A stretch of DNA of 25,726 nucleotides, taken from the IMG/VR virus record IMGVR_UViG_3300045978_000203, positions 1 through 25,726 of that record, one strand, 5' to 3'. Below are positions 1-6,684 of this stretch, one piece after another (position 1 is the first letter of the stretch; each line of letters opens with the position of its first letter). A program made the translations under genes and the position numbers. This stretch comes from a virus. Under the pieces are notes generated by a model. The model was not told the origin of the DNA. It worked only from the letters and a program-made list of their open reading frames with translations, and did no database searches.

Positions 1-2
1 TG

Positions 3-527
3 GTCGTCGCGCGGCATGGCGACCAGCTGCGCGGCGACAAGGGCGATCGCGGCGAGCAGGGCCTGCCCGACGCCCCCTGCGAGCCGTGGACCCCTGGCGT
101 GTACCGCGTCGGCGTGCGGCGCTCGCACTTCGCGGGCCGCGTCTACGAGGCCGTCGTCGACACCGTGGCCGAGCCGGGCGACTCCCCCGACTGGCGCCGC
201 CTCGACAGCACCGGCTGGCGAAACATCGGCGGCGCCGAGCCGCGCGAGCCCGGCGACCTGCACGCGAAGGAGGGCGCCACCTTCCTGTTCGACGGCACCC
301 GCAGCCAGCTCGTGTTCGGCAAGGCCTTCGGCGCCGGCGATGCCGAGAAGCTGTTTCGCCCGCTGCAGAAGCGTGGCCAGGATCTGACCGCCCACGTCGC
401 GCGCATCGAGAGCCAGCGCCAGGCCGACACCGAGGCGATCGCCAAGGCCAACGCCGGCATCGCCGAGCTCGCGCGCTGGATCGCGGCGCACGCCGAAGCG
501 CTCGACCGATTGATCGCGGAGGCCTGA
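3..527 (+). CDS. Collagen-like / carbohydrate-binding virion protein (5' end outside window)
   Basis: The frame is open from the window edge, so the start lies to the left; the visible part is 174 residues. It opens with four consecutive Gly-X-Y triplets (GDK GDR GEQ GLP), as in phage collagen-like proteins. A segment follows with Trp, GVYR and AGRVYEAVVDT that resembles the CBM5/12-type carbohydrate-binding fold (Gly-Tyr, a Val, His, then a Gly-x-x-Tyr strand). The last 60 or so residues (from KLFRPLQKR to LDRLIAEA) are Ala/Glu/Arg-rich and look like a coiled coil. It lies directly upstream of the head-tail connector, where capsid decoration or accessory proteins are often found. I infer a virion surface protein, but the exact role is unknown. 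Its stop overlaps the next start by one base. Confidence 0.7.
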   Translation, partial: VVARHGDQLRGDKGDRGEQGLPDAPCEPWTPGVYRVGVRRSHFAGRVYEAVVDTVAEPGDSPDWRRLDSTGWRNIGGAEPREPGDLHAKEGATFLFDGTRSQLVFGKAFGAGDAEKLFRPLQKRGQDLTAHVARIESQRQADTEAIAKANAGIAELARWIAAHAEALDRLIAEA

Positions 528-667
528 TGCGCATGCTGATCCTCACCGCGCTGGCCGTCCTCTTGATCGTGGCGTGCACGCTCGTGGGTGGCGACCGCCA
601 CATCTGCATCGGCGATTGCGACGCGCCTCGGCCGGCAAGCGCCCCCGACCCCGGAGCGTCGCGGTGA
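527..667 (+). CDS. Small phage lipoprotein
   Basis: This 46-residue protein starts at an ATG sharing one base with the upstream TGA. Residues 1-16 form a signal sequence (MRM, then a Leu/Ala/Val-rich core) that ends in IVAC, a good lipobox with Cys17 as the lipidated residue. The mature part is about 30 residues with two further cysteines (HICIGDC) and a Pro/Ala-rich tail. Its stop overlaps the GTG of the connector gene, so it is translated with the head-tail module. No function is recognised. Small lipoproteins in phages include superinfection-exclusion factors and spanins, but this is not in a lysis cassette and has no partner membrane protein beside it. Confidence 0.6.
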   Translation: MRMLILTALAVLLIVACTLVGGDRHICIGDCDAPRPASAPDPGASR

Positions 668-1248
668 TCCTCGACCTGTGGAACCGCACGGCCGTCGACT
701 GGACGGTGCTGGCCGATGGCCTGCTGGACCTCGCGAAACAACACTCGCGCGTCTACCACGACCGCGACGACGACCTGATCCGCGAGTACCTGCAGCAGGC
801 GGTCAACATCGTCGAGCGCCGCGCCAACGTCAACCTGGTGCAGGCCACCTACGAGGCGGACGGCGCCTACCCCCAGCCATACCCGTGCACGTGGTGGGCG
901 CGCTGGCAGTCGTGGGGCGTGCTGCTGCCCTTCAACAACGTGCGCGCGATCCGCTTCCTCGACGACTCGGACCCACCGGGCGAGATCACCGGCGCCTGGC
1001 GCATCGCACAGCAGGAGTTCGGGAGCAACCGCGACGCGTTCCTGCTCCTGCCGGACCAGACCTGGCCGGGCGCGACCACGGTGGAGCTTGACGTCGGCGT
1101 CGACGACAAGGACGACCTGGCCCCCGCGCTGCGCTCGCTGGTGCTGCGCATCGCCGCGTCGCTCTACGAGTACCGCGAGGCCAACCTTGCGCTGACCGAA
1201 GATCACTTCGCGCCCGAGCTGATGGCCGCGTGGAGGCCCACCGCATGA
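664..1248 (+). CDS. Phage gp6-like head-tail connector protein
   Basis: The 194-residue product matches the HK97 gp6-like connector family in layout. It has an N-terminal helical region with DDLIREYLQQAVNIVERRAN, a middle beta-rich part with WGVLLPFNNVRAIRFLDD, and a closing helix (LVLRIAASLYEYREAN) before a short tail. Proteins of this family form a ring under the portal, to which the head closure protein binds. The GTG start is chosen because it overlaps the stop of the lipoprotein gene (GTGA), as at most junctions here; an upstream extension in the same frame would overlap that gene. Its stop overlaps the next ATG. Confidence 0.85.
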   Translation: MILDLWNRTAVDWTVLADGLLDLAKQHSRVYHDRDDDLIREYLQQAVNIVERRANVNLVQATYEADGAYPQPYPCTWWARWQSWGVLLPFNNVRAIRFLDDSDPPGEITGAWRIAQQEFGSNRDAFLLLPDQTWPGATTVELDVGVDDKDDLAPALRSLVLRIAASLYEYREANLALTEDHFAPELMAAWRPTA

Positions 1249-1580
1249 AAGCCGGCCGCATGCGCCACATGCTCGAGCTGCAGCAGCCCGCGAAAGACGT
1301 CGACGGCTTCATGGGCGAGGACCGCACGTTTGTCCCCGTCGTGCAGGTGCCGGCGTCGATCGATCCGGTCAGCGGGCGCGAGTTCTTCGGCTCCGACCGC
1401 GAGCTCGCGGGCATCACCTACCGAATCACGATGCGCGAGACCCCCGGCATCAAGGTCGAGGCCGACTGGCGCGGCGTCGACGCCGACACCGGCTGGGTCT
1501 ACGACTTCCATTCGATCCTGCCCTCACACGATCGGGCCGTGCTCGTTGTGATGGCCTCAAGCGGCGCGGCTCAGGCATAG
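1245..1580 (+). CDS. Head closure / head-tail adaptor protein
   Basis: The 111-residue protein begins MKAGRMRHMLELQQP and has the compact all-beta character of the SPP1 gp16 / HK97 gp7 head-tail joining family. Typical elements are an N-terminal arginine-rich strand, a short loop with DVDGFMGED, a strand with VPASIDPVSGREFF, and a C-terminal strand with DTGWVYDFHSILPS. It should close the portal channel below the connector ring. The ATG at 1245 overlaps the connector stop (ATGA); an upstream in-frame start at 1230 would extend the overlap without gain. A strong AGGAGAGGAG ribosome binding site for the tail tube gene follows its stop. Confidence 0.8.
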   Translation: MKAGRMRHMLELQQPAKDVDGFMGEDRTFVPVVQVPASIDPVSGREFFGSDRELAGITYRITMRETPGIKVEADWRGVDADTGWVYDFHSILPSHDRAVLVVMASSGAAQA

Positions 1581-1595
1581 GAGAGGAGTCCCCAC

Positions 1596-2276
1596 ATGGC
1601 CAAGATTCGCAGCGATGCAAAGCTCTACTTGACCCCCACCGGGGTTGCAGCACCCCCCGCCGACGTCAACATCACGAGCGTCACCAAGGCGAACCCGTGC
1701 GTGCTGACCGCGGCAAGCGCGATCGGCGCGGCCACGTTCGCGACCTTCGAGGGCACCGGCGAGGCACTGCTCGACGGCAAGACCTTCCGCCTGGTCAACA
1801 TCGCTGGCAGCGCCGGCACCCTCGAAGGGTTCGACGGCACGCAGCTGGGTGCCGCGGTGGCGAGCGGCGCCGGCAAGGTCGTGCAGCTGTGGGAGGTCAG
1901 CGATACCGACCCAGCGGCGGATCTGCTGTGCGCATGCCTGGCCACGGTCACGATCGCCGGCCAGGAGCCGGACGCGCTGAACCTGGACGATATGTGCACG
2001 AGCACCACCGTGCTCGGCACGCCGAAGCCGCCCACGTTCCAGTTCACCGGCTGGGTGGACCAGGACTCGGCCGGGTTCAAGAACCTGATTCAAGCCTCGC
2101 TCGAATCGCCCAAGACCACCCGCTACATGCTGATCGACTTCGGCACCGCGGGCGGCTACATCTTCGGGCCGGTCGAGATCGGCGCGATCAGCGTCACCGC
2201 CGGCGTCAACGCGGGCCTGGCCTTCTCGGGCTCGGGCGTGTTCACCGAGGTGCCGACGTACAGCTGGGCGCTCTGA
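1596..2276 (+). CDS. Major tail tube protein
   Basis: The 226-residue protein fits siphovirus tail tube proteins of the lambda gpV/TTP type. It is beta-rich, with repeated Thr/Ala/Gly strands, VTKANPCVLTAASAI near residue 30, and a C-terminal strand FGPVEIGAISVTAGVNAG that ends in FSGSGVFTEVPTYSWAL. The subunits stack into hexameric rings around the tape measure. It has the only strong purine-rich ribosome binding site (around 1578-1587) in this module, which fits the high expression needed for a tube subunit. It is flanked by head closure and tail assembly chaperone genes, which supports the call. The family is divergent at sequence level, so the assignment rests partly on position and size. 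Confidence 0.75.
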   Translation: MAKIRSDAKLYLTPTGVAAPPADVNITSVTKANPCVLTAASAIGAATFATFEGTGEALLDGKTFRLVNIAGSAGTLEGFDGTQLGAAVASGAGKVVQLWEVSDTDPAADLLCACLATVTIAGQEPDALNLDDMCTSTTVLGTPKPPTFQFTGWVDQDSAGFKNLIQASLESPKTTRYMLIDFGTAGGYIFGPVEIGAISVTAGVNAGLAFSGSGVFTEVPTYSWAL

Positions 2277-2277
2277 C

Positions 2278-2583
2278 ATGGGCCATGAGCTGATGGTGCG
2301 GCCAGCCCCCGAGCGCATGGCGGCGATCTTTCCGGGCCAGCGCGTCGAGCTGCACGAGCTCAGCTACGGCGCGCTGCGCGAGGCGATGCGCCAGGTCGGC
2401 GAAGCGGAACGCTACACCGAGGCCGTGCTCGCCGCGTCGTTGCATGTCGACGATGCTCCCCTCGGGCTCGAGGCGCTGTATGCGCTGCCGGGGCGCTTCG
2501 CGGGCGCCATCACCGAAGGCCTGCGCGCCGCCGCCGAGCTGCACCAGGACCAGCTGGCCGGGGGCGAAGGCCCAAAAGCGTAG
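2278..2583 (+). CDS. Tail assembly chaperone G
   Basis: The 101-residue product is largely helical. It sits between the tail tube and tape measure genes, where lambda gpG-type chaperones lie. These proteins bind the tape measure and help tube subunits polymerise, and they are not part of the finished tail. The last sense codons carry a CCCAAAA heptamer in the reading phase needed for -1 slippage. The next open frame is displaced by -1, so a minority of ribosomes should make a longer G-T product. The zero-frame product stops at the TAG four bases after the heptamer. Confidence 0.8.
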   Translation: MGHELMVRPAPERMAAIFPGQRVELHELSYGALREAMRQVGEAERYTEAVLAASLHVDDAPLGLEALYALPGRFAGAITEGLRAAAELHQDQLAGGEGPKA

Positions 2584-2783
2584 CCCCGGAGGATCGGCCC
2601 TTGTTCTTCATCGCGGAGCGCCTGCAGAAATCGGTCGTCGAGATCGAGCGCATGAGCTCGCGCGAGGTGAACGGGTGGCTCGCGTGGTTCGGTGAGGCGG
2701 CGCGCAACCAGGCGCCCACCAACGACGACGCGATCGACATGCGCCAGCTCTCGAAGGCCGAGCTGCGAAGGATGTTCGGATGA
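2278..2783 (+). CDS. Tail assembly chaperone G-T (programmed -1 frameshift product)
   Basis: Slippage of one base back on AAA at 2575-2577 continues at 2577 (AGC) and runs to the stop at 2781-2783. This gives about 168 residues: 100 from G and 68 from the T part. The T segment (from SVAPEDRPLFFIAERLQ to the end) resembles small DUF4035/gpT-like proteins, with an AERLQKSVVEIERM helix and a SREVNGWLAWF motif. If the second frame were translated alone, the only start would be a TTG at 2601 with no ribosome binding site, which favours the frameshift. The T domain would recruit tail tube subunits to the chaperone-coated tape measure. I infer the fusion; it is not proven. Confidence 0.75.
2571..2577 (+). 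promoter_or_regulatory. Slippery heptamer CCCAAAA for -1 frameshift
   Basis: The heptamer is in phase as C CCA AAA, the X XXY YYZ form used for -1 slippage. It ends four bases before the zero-frame stop of the G gene, and it joins G to an open -1 frame of 68 codons. I see no strong pseudoknot or long stem immediately downstream; only short GC-rich pairings are possible. Confidence 0.75.
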
Positions 2784-3163
2784 CCAGCGAGCGCGAGCTG
2801 TCGCAAGCGCTGGCGGTCGGACTCGCCGGCGTGTCGCTGTTCCGCTGGGGCTGGGCAGCCCTCGAAACCGACGTGCAGCCGCCGTCGCTGCCCCTCGTGA
2901 CGCTCACGCGCCTGAGCGCCGACGTCGACGTGCTGGCCGACATGTGCGAGCAGCACGCCGACGTCGACGCCGAGACCACCGTCGAGACCCATGCCTGGCA
3001 CCGCGTCTACGAGGAGGCCCGCCTGCTGCAGGACCAGGTGCGCGCGATCGTGCTGCCCACCGGCTGGCGGCTGCGCGGCGAGCAGGACGTGTACGACGCG
3101 ACGTTCCGCGCATGGCGCATCAGCGCGCAGTGGACCCACAACGGCCCGATGCTGGCGGGGTGA
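2780..3163 (+). CDS. Minor tail / tail-completion protein (possible tail terminator)
   Basis: The 127-residue protein is alpha/beta in character. It has a hydrophobic start (LAVGLAGVSLFRWGWAAL) and a C-terminal part with VRAIVLPTGWRLRGEQDVYDATF and AWRISAQWTHNG. Size and content fit a gpU/DUF3168-like tail terminator or another small tail-completion protein, but I cannot assign a family with certainty. The ATG overlaps the stop of the T frame (ATGA). It lies after the chaperones; in HK97-like phages the terminator comes before the tail tube, so this order is different. Confidence 0.5.
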   Translation: MTSERELSQALAVGLAGVSLFRWGWAALETDVQPPSLPLVTLTRLSADVDVLADMCEQHADVDAETTVETHAWHRVYEEARLLQDQVRAIVLPTGWRLRGEQDVYDATFRAWRISAQWTHNGPMLAG

Positions 3164-3166
3164 GCG

Positions 3167-3898
3167 ATGGCCATTCCCGCCACCGCCCCCGCGGTCGTTC
3201 CCAAGACCCGCACGACGACCATCGGCGGGCAGACCTTCGAGCGGCAGACCCTCACGCTTGACGTGCAGGCGCAGGGCCTGGCCGACCTGCGCTGGATGCT
3301 GCGCTCGATCGCCGCCAACGAGACCGCGCAGCAGGTCCGCCTGCACAACCCGCCCTCGGCGGTCGTGGTCGACAACCGGCCCGCGCGCGAGTTCGACGAC
3401 GCGCAACGCAAGGTCGTCGTGCTCTACGGCACCAGATTGGCCACGGCCGCGATGCGCCTGGTCGAAACGACGCTGCGGCAGAACATCATCAAGACCACGT
3501 TTCGCCGCAGCGGCCGGCTGCAGGACATCTCGGGCTCGTGGCGGTGGCGGCTGATCATCCCGGGCGCCGGCAGCCGCGTGGTCACCGCCGGCAGCGAGCT
3601 GCCAACCTTCGTGCGCGGCTCGATCCTGGTGCTCGAGCCGTTCGGCGCCCCCCACGCGACGCGGGTCAACCAGCTGGTGATCGCCGGCGGCCAGCTGATG
3701 TCGCGGCGCAGGAGCAGGGAGACCAAGCAGAAGCAGCCGGTCGGGTTCCTGCGTGCCACCGTCGAGGCACTGCGCGCCCGCCAGGAGTTCCGGCAGTTCG
3801 CGGTCACCGTCGTGTTCACGAAGCAGCACGCCGTTCCCGGCGAGCTCTCGCGCAAGCAGGGCACCGGCGCGATCGTGATCCAGCTCAAGCGGAGGTAG
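3167..3898 (+). CDS. Phage structural protein, possibly HK97 gp10-like neck/tail-completion
   Basis: The 243-residue protein is not firmly recognised. A helical segment (residues about 85-110, with LATAAMRLVETTLRQNI) followed by RRSGRLQDISGSWRWRLI recalls the gp10/neck-type pattern of a long helix, a Gly-Arg-Leu turn and a strand. The remainder is beta-rich and basic near residues 183-190 (RRRSRETK). It lies immediately upstream of the tape measure gene and four bases after the previous stop. A role in joining head and tail or finishing the tail is inferred from position only. Confidence 0.45.
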   Translation: MAIPATAPAVVPKTRTTTIGGQTFERQTLTLDVQAQGLADLRWMLRSIAANETAQQVRLHNPPSAVVVDNRPAREFDDAQRKVVVLYGTRLATAAMRLVETTLRQNIIKTTFRRSGRLQDISGSWRWRLIIPGAGSRVVTAGSELPTFVRGSILVLEPFGAPHATRVNQLVIAGGQLMSRRRSRETKQKQPVGFLRATVEALRARQEFRQFAVTVVFTKQHAVPGELSRKQGTGAIVIQLKRR

Positions 3899-3902
3899 CA
3901 CG

Positions 3903-5774
3903 GTGGCCACCGAGAATCTCGAGCGCATCTACAAGCTGACGGTCGAAGGCAGCCAGGCCGAGCGCCAGCTGCGCGAGATCGCGGGCTCGACCGCCGGCGT
4001 CGACAAGCAGATCAACGAGTTCTCCAAGTCGCTGCAGAGCTTGCAGCGCAACCTGCTGGCCGGCCTCACGTTCGGCGCCGTCGTCGCGGGCTTCAAGTCG
4101 ATCGTCGACTCGATGAGCGAGATCGTTGACACGTCGGCCAAACTGGGCGTGGCCACCGACGAGTTGCAGAAGCTGCGCTTCGCTGCGAGCCAGCTCGGGG
4201 TCAACGCAGGCGCCCTCGAAACCGGCATCAAGAAGCTCTCGGTCGGCCTGACGGAGATCGACGACAAGAGCAGCGAGGCCGGCGCGCAGCTGCGCGCCCT
4301 CGGCGTCACGTCCAAGGACACCGTTGGCACGGCGATGGAGAAGATCGCCGATGAGTTCCAGCGCGCGGGCGATGGCGCCGGCAAGACCGCCGTCGCGATC
4401 AAGGCCTTCGGCAAGTCGGGCAACGAACTGGTTCCGATGCTCAACGAAGGCGCCGATGGCCTGCGCAGGTTCGGCGACGAAGCCGAGCGCCTGGGCCTCA
4501 TCGTGAGTGGGCGCGACCTGCAGCTGTTCGACCAGTTCGGCGACAACATGGACCGGCTGCAGCGCGTGCTGGGCTCGGTGGGCATCCAGATCGCCGGCGG
4601 CGTGGTGCCCGCCCTCACGGCACTGACCGACTCGCTGCTCAACGCGGCCAAGAGCGGCGACGCGTTCAAGAATCTCGGTACCGCGATCGGCGATGCGGTC
4701 GTGTTCCTCGCGTCGCGCTTCATCGAGCTGTGGGCCGCGGTCAAACAGTTCGCCTCGGGCCTCGGCGCGGCCGCGGGCGCCCTGGTCGCGTTCTTCTCGG
4801 GCGACTTCCGCGAGGCGGGGACGATTCTCGTCGAGTGGGTCAACGACACCAACAAGGCCGGCGAGGAGGCGAGCGCGGCGGTCAAACGGCTGCAGGAGTC
4901 GTACCAGAACTATGTCGCCAACGGCGTCGAGCCCACCATCGCGAAGCAGACCGAACTCGCGACCTCGACCAAGAAGGTCAAGGAGGCCTTCACCGAAGTG
5001 TCGGCGGCGCTGATGATCCTTGAGGAGGATCTGCGCGTGGCCTCCGAGGCTGCGAAGGCCACTGCCGATTTCAACGCGAAGATGGCCAAGCAGAAGCAGG
5101 ACGAGCTGCAGGCCGAACTCGACACGCTGAAACAGATCGAGGAGGGGCGCCTCGAAGAACTGCGCATCGCCAGCGAGGCCGCCGAAGCCACCGCCAAGTT
5201 CTACGAGAAGCAGCGCAAGGCAGCTCAGGACCTGATCACCCCCGTCTCGATCCTCAATGACAACTTCGAGGCCTTCTTCCGCAACCTAGAGAACGGCACC
5301 GCCGACGCCGAGGAGGCGTTCAAGCGCATGGTGCAGTCGATGATCGCGCAGATGCTCAAGCTGGCGGCGCAGTGGCTGGTGCTCAAGGCCTTCGGTATCG
5401 ACCTCGGCTGGGGCACCAAGAGCGGCGCCGCCGCAGATGGTTTCCAGGCGGTGGCCACCGCGCAGGCGAGCGCGCCGGCCTTCGGGCCGCGCAGCCTCGG
5501 CGCCACCCCGGTGACGGTCGATGCATCGCAGGCCTCGCTCGCACCGCTAGCGCGCACTGCGCCGCAACAGCAGCAGGGCGGCAAGGGCACCGAGGTCCAC
5601 GTCCACAACAACAACGGCTCGGCCGTCGAGGTGCAGACCAGCGAGGACGGTCGCCGCATCGACGTGCTGATCGAGCGCACGCGCCGCGCGCTGGCCGCCG
5701 ACCTGCGCGCCGGCGGCAATGTGTTCGCCTCGGCGGTGGAATCCACCTACGCGCTCGGCCGCGCGCGAGGCTGA
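3903..5774 (+). CDS. Tape measure protein
   Basis: The 623-residue protein starts at a GTG four bases after the previous stop. It has the normal tape measure composition: long helical, Ala/Glu/Lys/Gln-rich stretches, including a coiled coil around residues 320-440 with repeated ASEAAKATADF / ASEAAEATAKF units. Hydrophobic segments occur near residues 53-65 (LAGLTFGAVVAGF) and 275-300 (LGAAAGALVAFF). KLRFAASQLGVNAGALE near residue 90 is typical of the family. It would scaffold the tail tube and be ejected at infection. At about 1.5 angstroms per residue the tail would be near 90-95 nm, which is short for a siphovirus. The Gln-rich C-terminus (APQQQQGG) and LAADLRAGGNVFASAVESTY end are typical. 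Confidence 0.88.
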   Translation: MATENLERIYKLTVEGSQAERQLREIAGSTAGVDKQINEFSKSLQSLQRNLLAGLTFGAVVAGFKSIVDSMSEIVDTSAKLGVATDELQKLRFAASQLGVNAGALETGIKKLSVGLTEIDDKSSEAGAQLRALGVTSKDTVGTAMEKIADEFQRAGDGAGKTAVAIKAFGKSGNELVPMLNEGADGLRRFGDEAERLGLIVSGRDLQLFDQFGDNMDRLQRVLGSVGIQIAGGVVPALTALTDSLLNAAKSGDAFKNLGTAIGDAVVFLASRFIELWAAVKQFASGLGAAAGALVAFFSGDFREAGTILVEWVNDTNKAGEEASAAVKRLQESYQNYVANGVEPTIAKQTELATSTKKVKEAFTEVSAALMILEEDLRVASEAAKATADFNAKMAKQKQDELQAELDTLKQIEEGRLEELRIASEAAEATAKFYEKQRKAAQDLITPVSILNDNFEAFFRNLENGTADAEEAFKRMVQSMIAQMLKLAAQWLVLKAFGIDLGWGTKSGAAADGFQAVATAQASAPAFGPRSLGATPVTVDASQASLAPLARTAPQQQQGGKGTEVHVHNNNGSAVEVQTSEDGRRIDVLIERTRRALAADLRAGGNVFASAVESTYALGRARG

Positions 5775-5776
5775 CC

Positions 5777-6298
5777 GTGGTCGCCACGCCCCAGTACCTG
5801 CCGCCGGCGCAGCGCGTGCTCGCGTCGGCGCCCGCTGGCCAGATGCCGCTGTGGGGCATCACGCTGACGCACCCCCTGTTCAGCCCGATCGACCACGCCT
5901 TCCGGCTGGTCAATCGCCCCGCAGCGATGGACCTCACGCACGAGGACGACCTGGTCTACACCTACTCCCCCGCGTGGTTCGAGCTGACGCTGCCCAAGCT
6001 CGACGGCGCCGGCCAGCAGGAGGCGCAGCTGTCGGTGCAGAACGTCGACCGCATGATCGTCGACGAGCTCGAGCTGGCGGCGGCCGACCCATCGCAGCGC
6101 ATCGAGGTGACGCTTCGCCTATTCCTCGAAGAGGACCCCGAGGCCGGCCCGCAGAACGTGCCGCTCACGCTGTCGTTCTCGCGCGTGCAGGCCACCTCCG
6201 CCGCGGTCACCGGCGTCGCCGGCCGGCCCGACATCCTCAACCGGCCGTTTCCGATGGAGGTCTACCGGATCGACCGCTGGCCGGGCCTCGACAGATGA
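5777..6298 (+). CDS. DUF1833-type minor tail protein
   Basis: The 173-residue product fits the phage DUF1833 family. It has an N-terminal strand with GITLTHPLFSPIDHAFRLVN, a central segment with FELTLPKLDGAGQQEAQLSVQNVDR, and a C-terminal region ending in MEVYRIDRWPGL. These proteins lie between the tape measure and the NlpC/P60 gene and probably form part of the tail tip hub, like lambda gpM/gpL. The GTG at 5777 is two bases after the tape measure stop. A longer in-frame ORF reaches back into the tape measure gene but is only its shadow. The stop overlaps the next ATG (ATGA). Confidence 0.75.
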   Translation: MVATPQYLPPAQRVLASAPAGQMPLWGITLTHPLFSPIDHAFRLVNRPAAMDLTHEDDLVYTYSPAWFELTLPKLDGAGQQEAQLSVQNVDRMIVDELELAAADPSQRIEVTLRLFLEEDPEAGPQNVPLTLSFSRVQATSAAVTGVAGRPDILNRPFPMEVYRIDRWPGLDR

Positions 6299-6684
6299 CC
6301 CCCTGCCTGCGCATCGCCGACGTGCAGGACCTCATCGGCAAGCCGTACCAGCTCGGGGCGCGCGGGCCCGATGCCTTCGACTGCTGGGGCCTGTGCGCCG
6401 AGGTCTACCGCCGCGGCGGCATCGTGCTGCCCGAGTTCCGCGCCGAGTGCATGACGCACGCGCAACGCGCGGCGCTCGTCGATGACCTGGCCGACGACCA
6501 CGTCGACCTCGTGCACCTGCCCGACGACTGGTGCTTCGTCTACGTGCGGCGCGAGGGGCACATCGGAGTGCACTGGCGCGGCTCGGTGCTGCACTGCGCG
6601 CGCCCGCACGGCACCGTGCTGCAGCGGCTCGACCTGTTCCGCAGGGTGCACCCCGGCGTCGAGTTCGCGAGGTGGCGCGCATGA
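6295..6684 (+). CDS. NlpC/P60-family tail-tip peptidase
   Basis: The 129-residue protein is a small papain-like NlpC/P60 domain. The catalytic cysteine is Cys30 in DAFDCWGLCAEVY. The histidine is His89 in GHIGVHW, followed by the usual VLHCARPHG strand. An N-terminal IGKPYQLGARGPDAF strand is also typical. In tails, these domains (as in lambda gpK) cleave or bind the peptidoglycan peptide during DNA entry or help tip assembly. It lies directly before the gpJ-like gene, the expected position. Lambda gpK has an added Mov34 domain, which is absent here. Confidence 0.85.
   Translation: MTPCLRIADVQDLIGKPYQLGARGPDAFDCWGLCAEVYRRGGIVLPEFRAECMTHAQRAALVDDLADDHVDLVHLPDDWCFVYVRREGHIGVHWRGSVLHCARPHGTVLQRLDLFRRVHPGVEFARWRA

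Noticed and set aside
2510-3928. A 472-codon antisense frame across the chaperone and tail-completion genes
   Set aside because: It has no recognisable domain, crosses several well-packed + strand genes, and has the composition of a GC-rich shadow.
5372-6298. A longer DUF1833 protein starting inside the tape measure gene
   Set aside because: The extension is the +1 shadow of the tape measure end; the family homology begins near the GTG at 5777.
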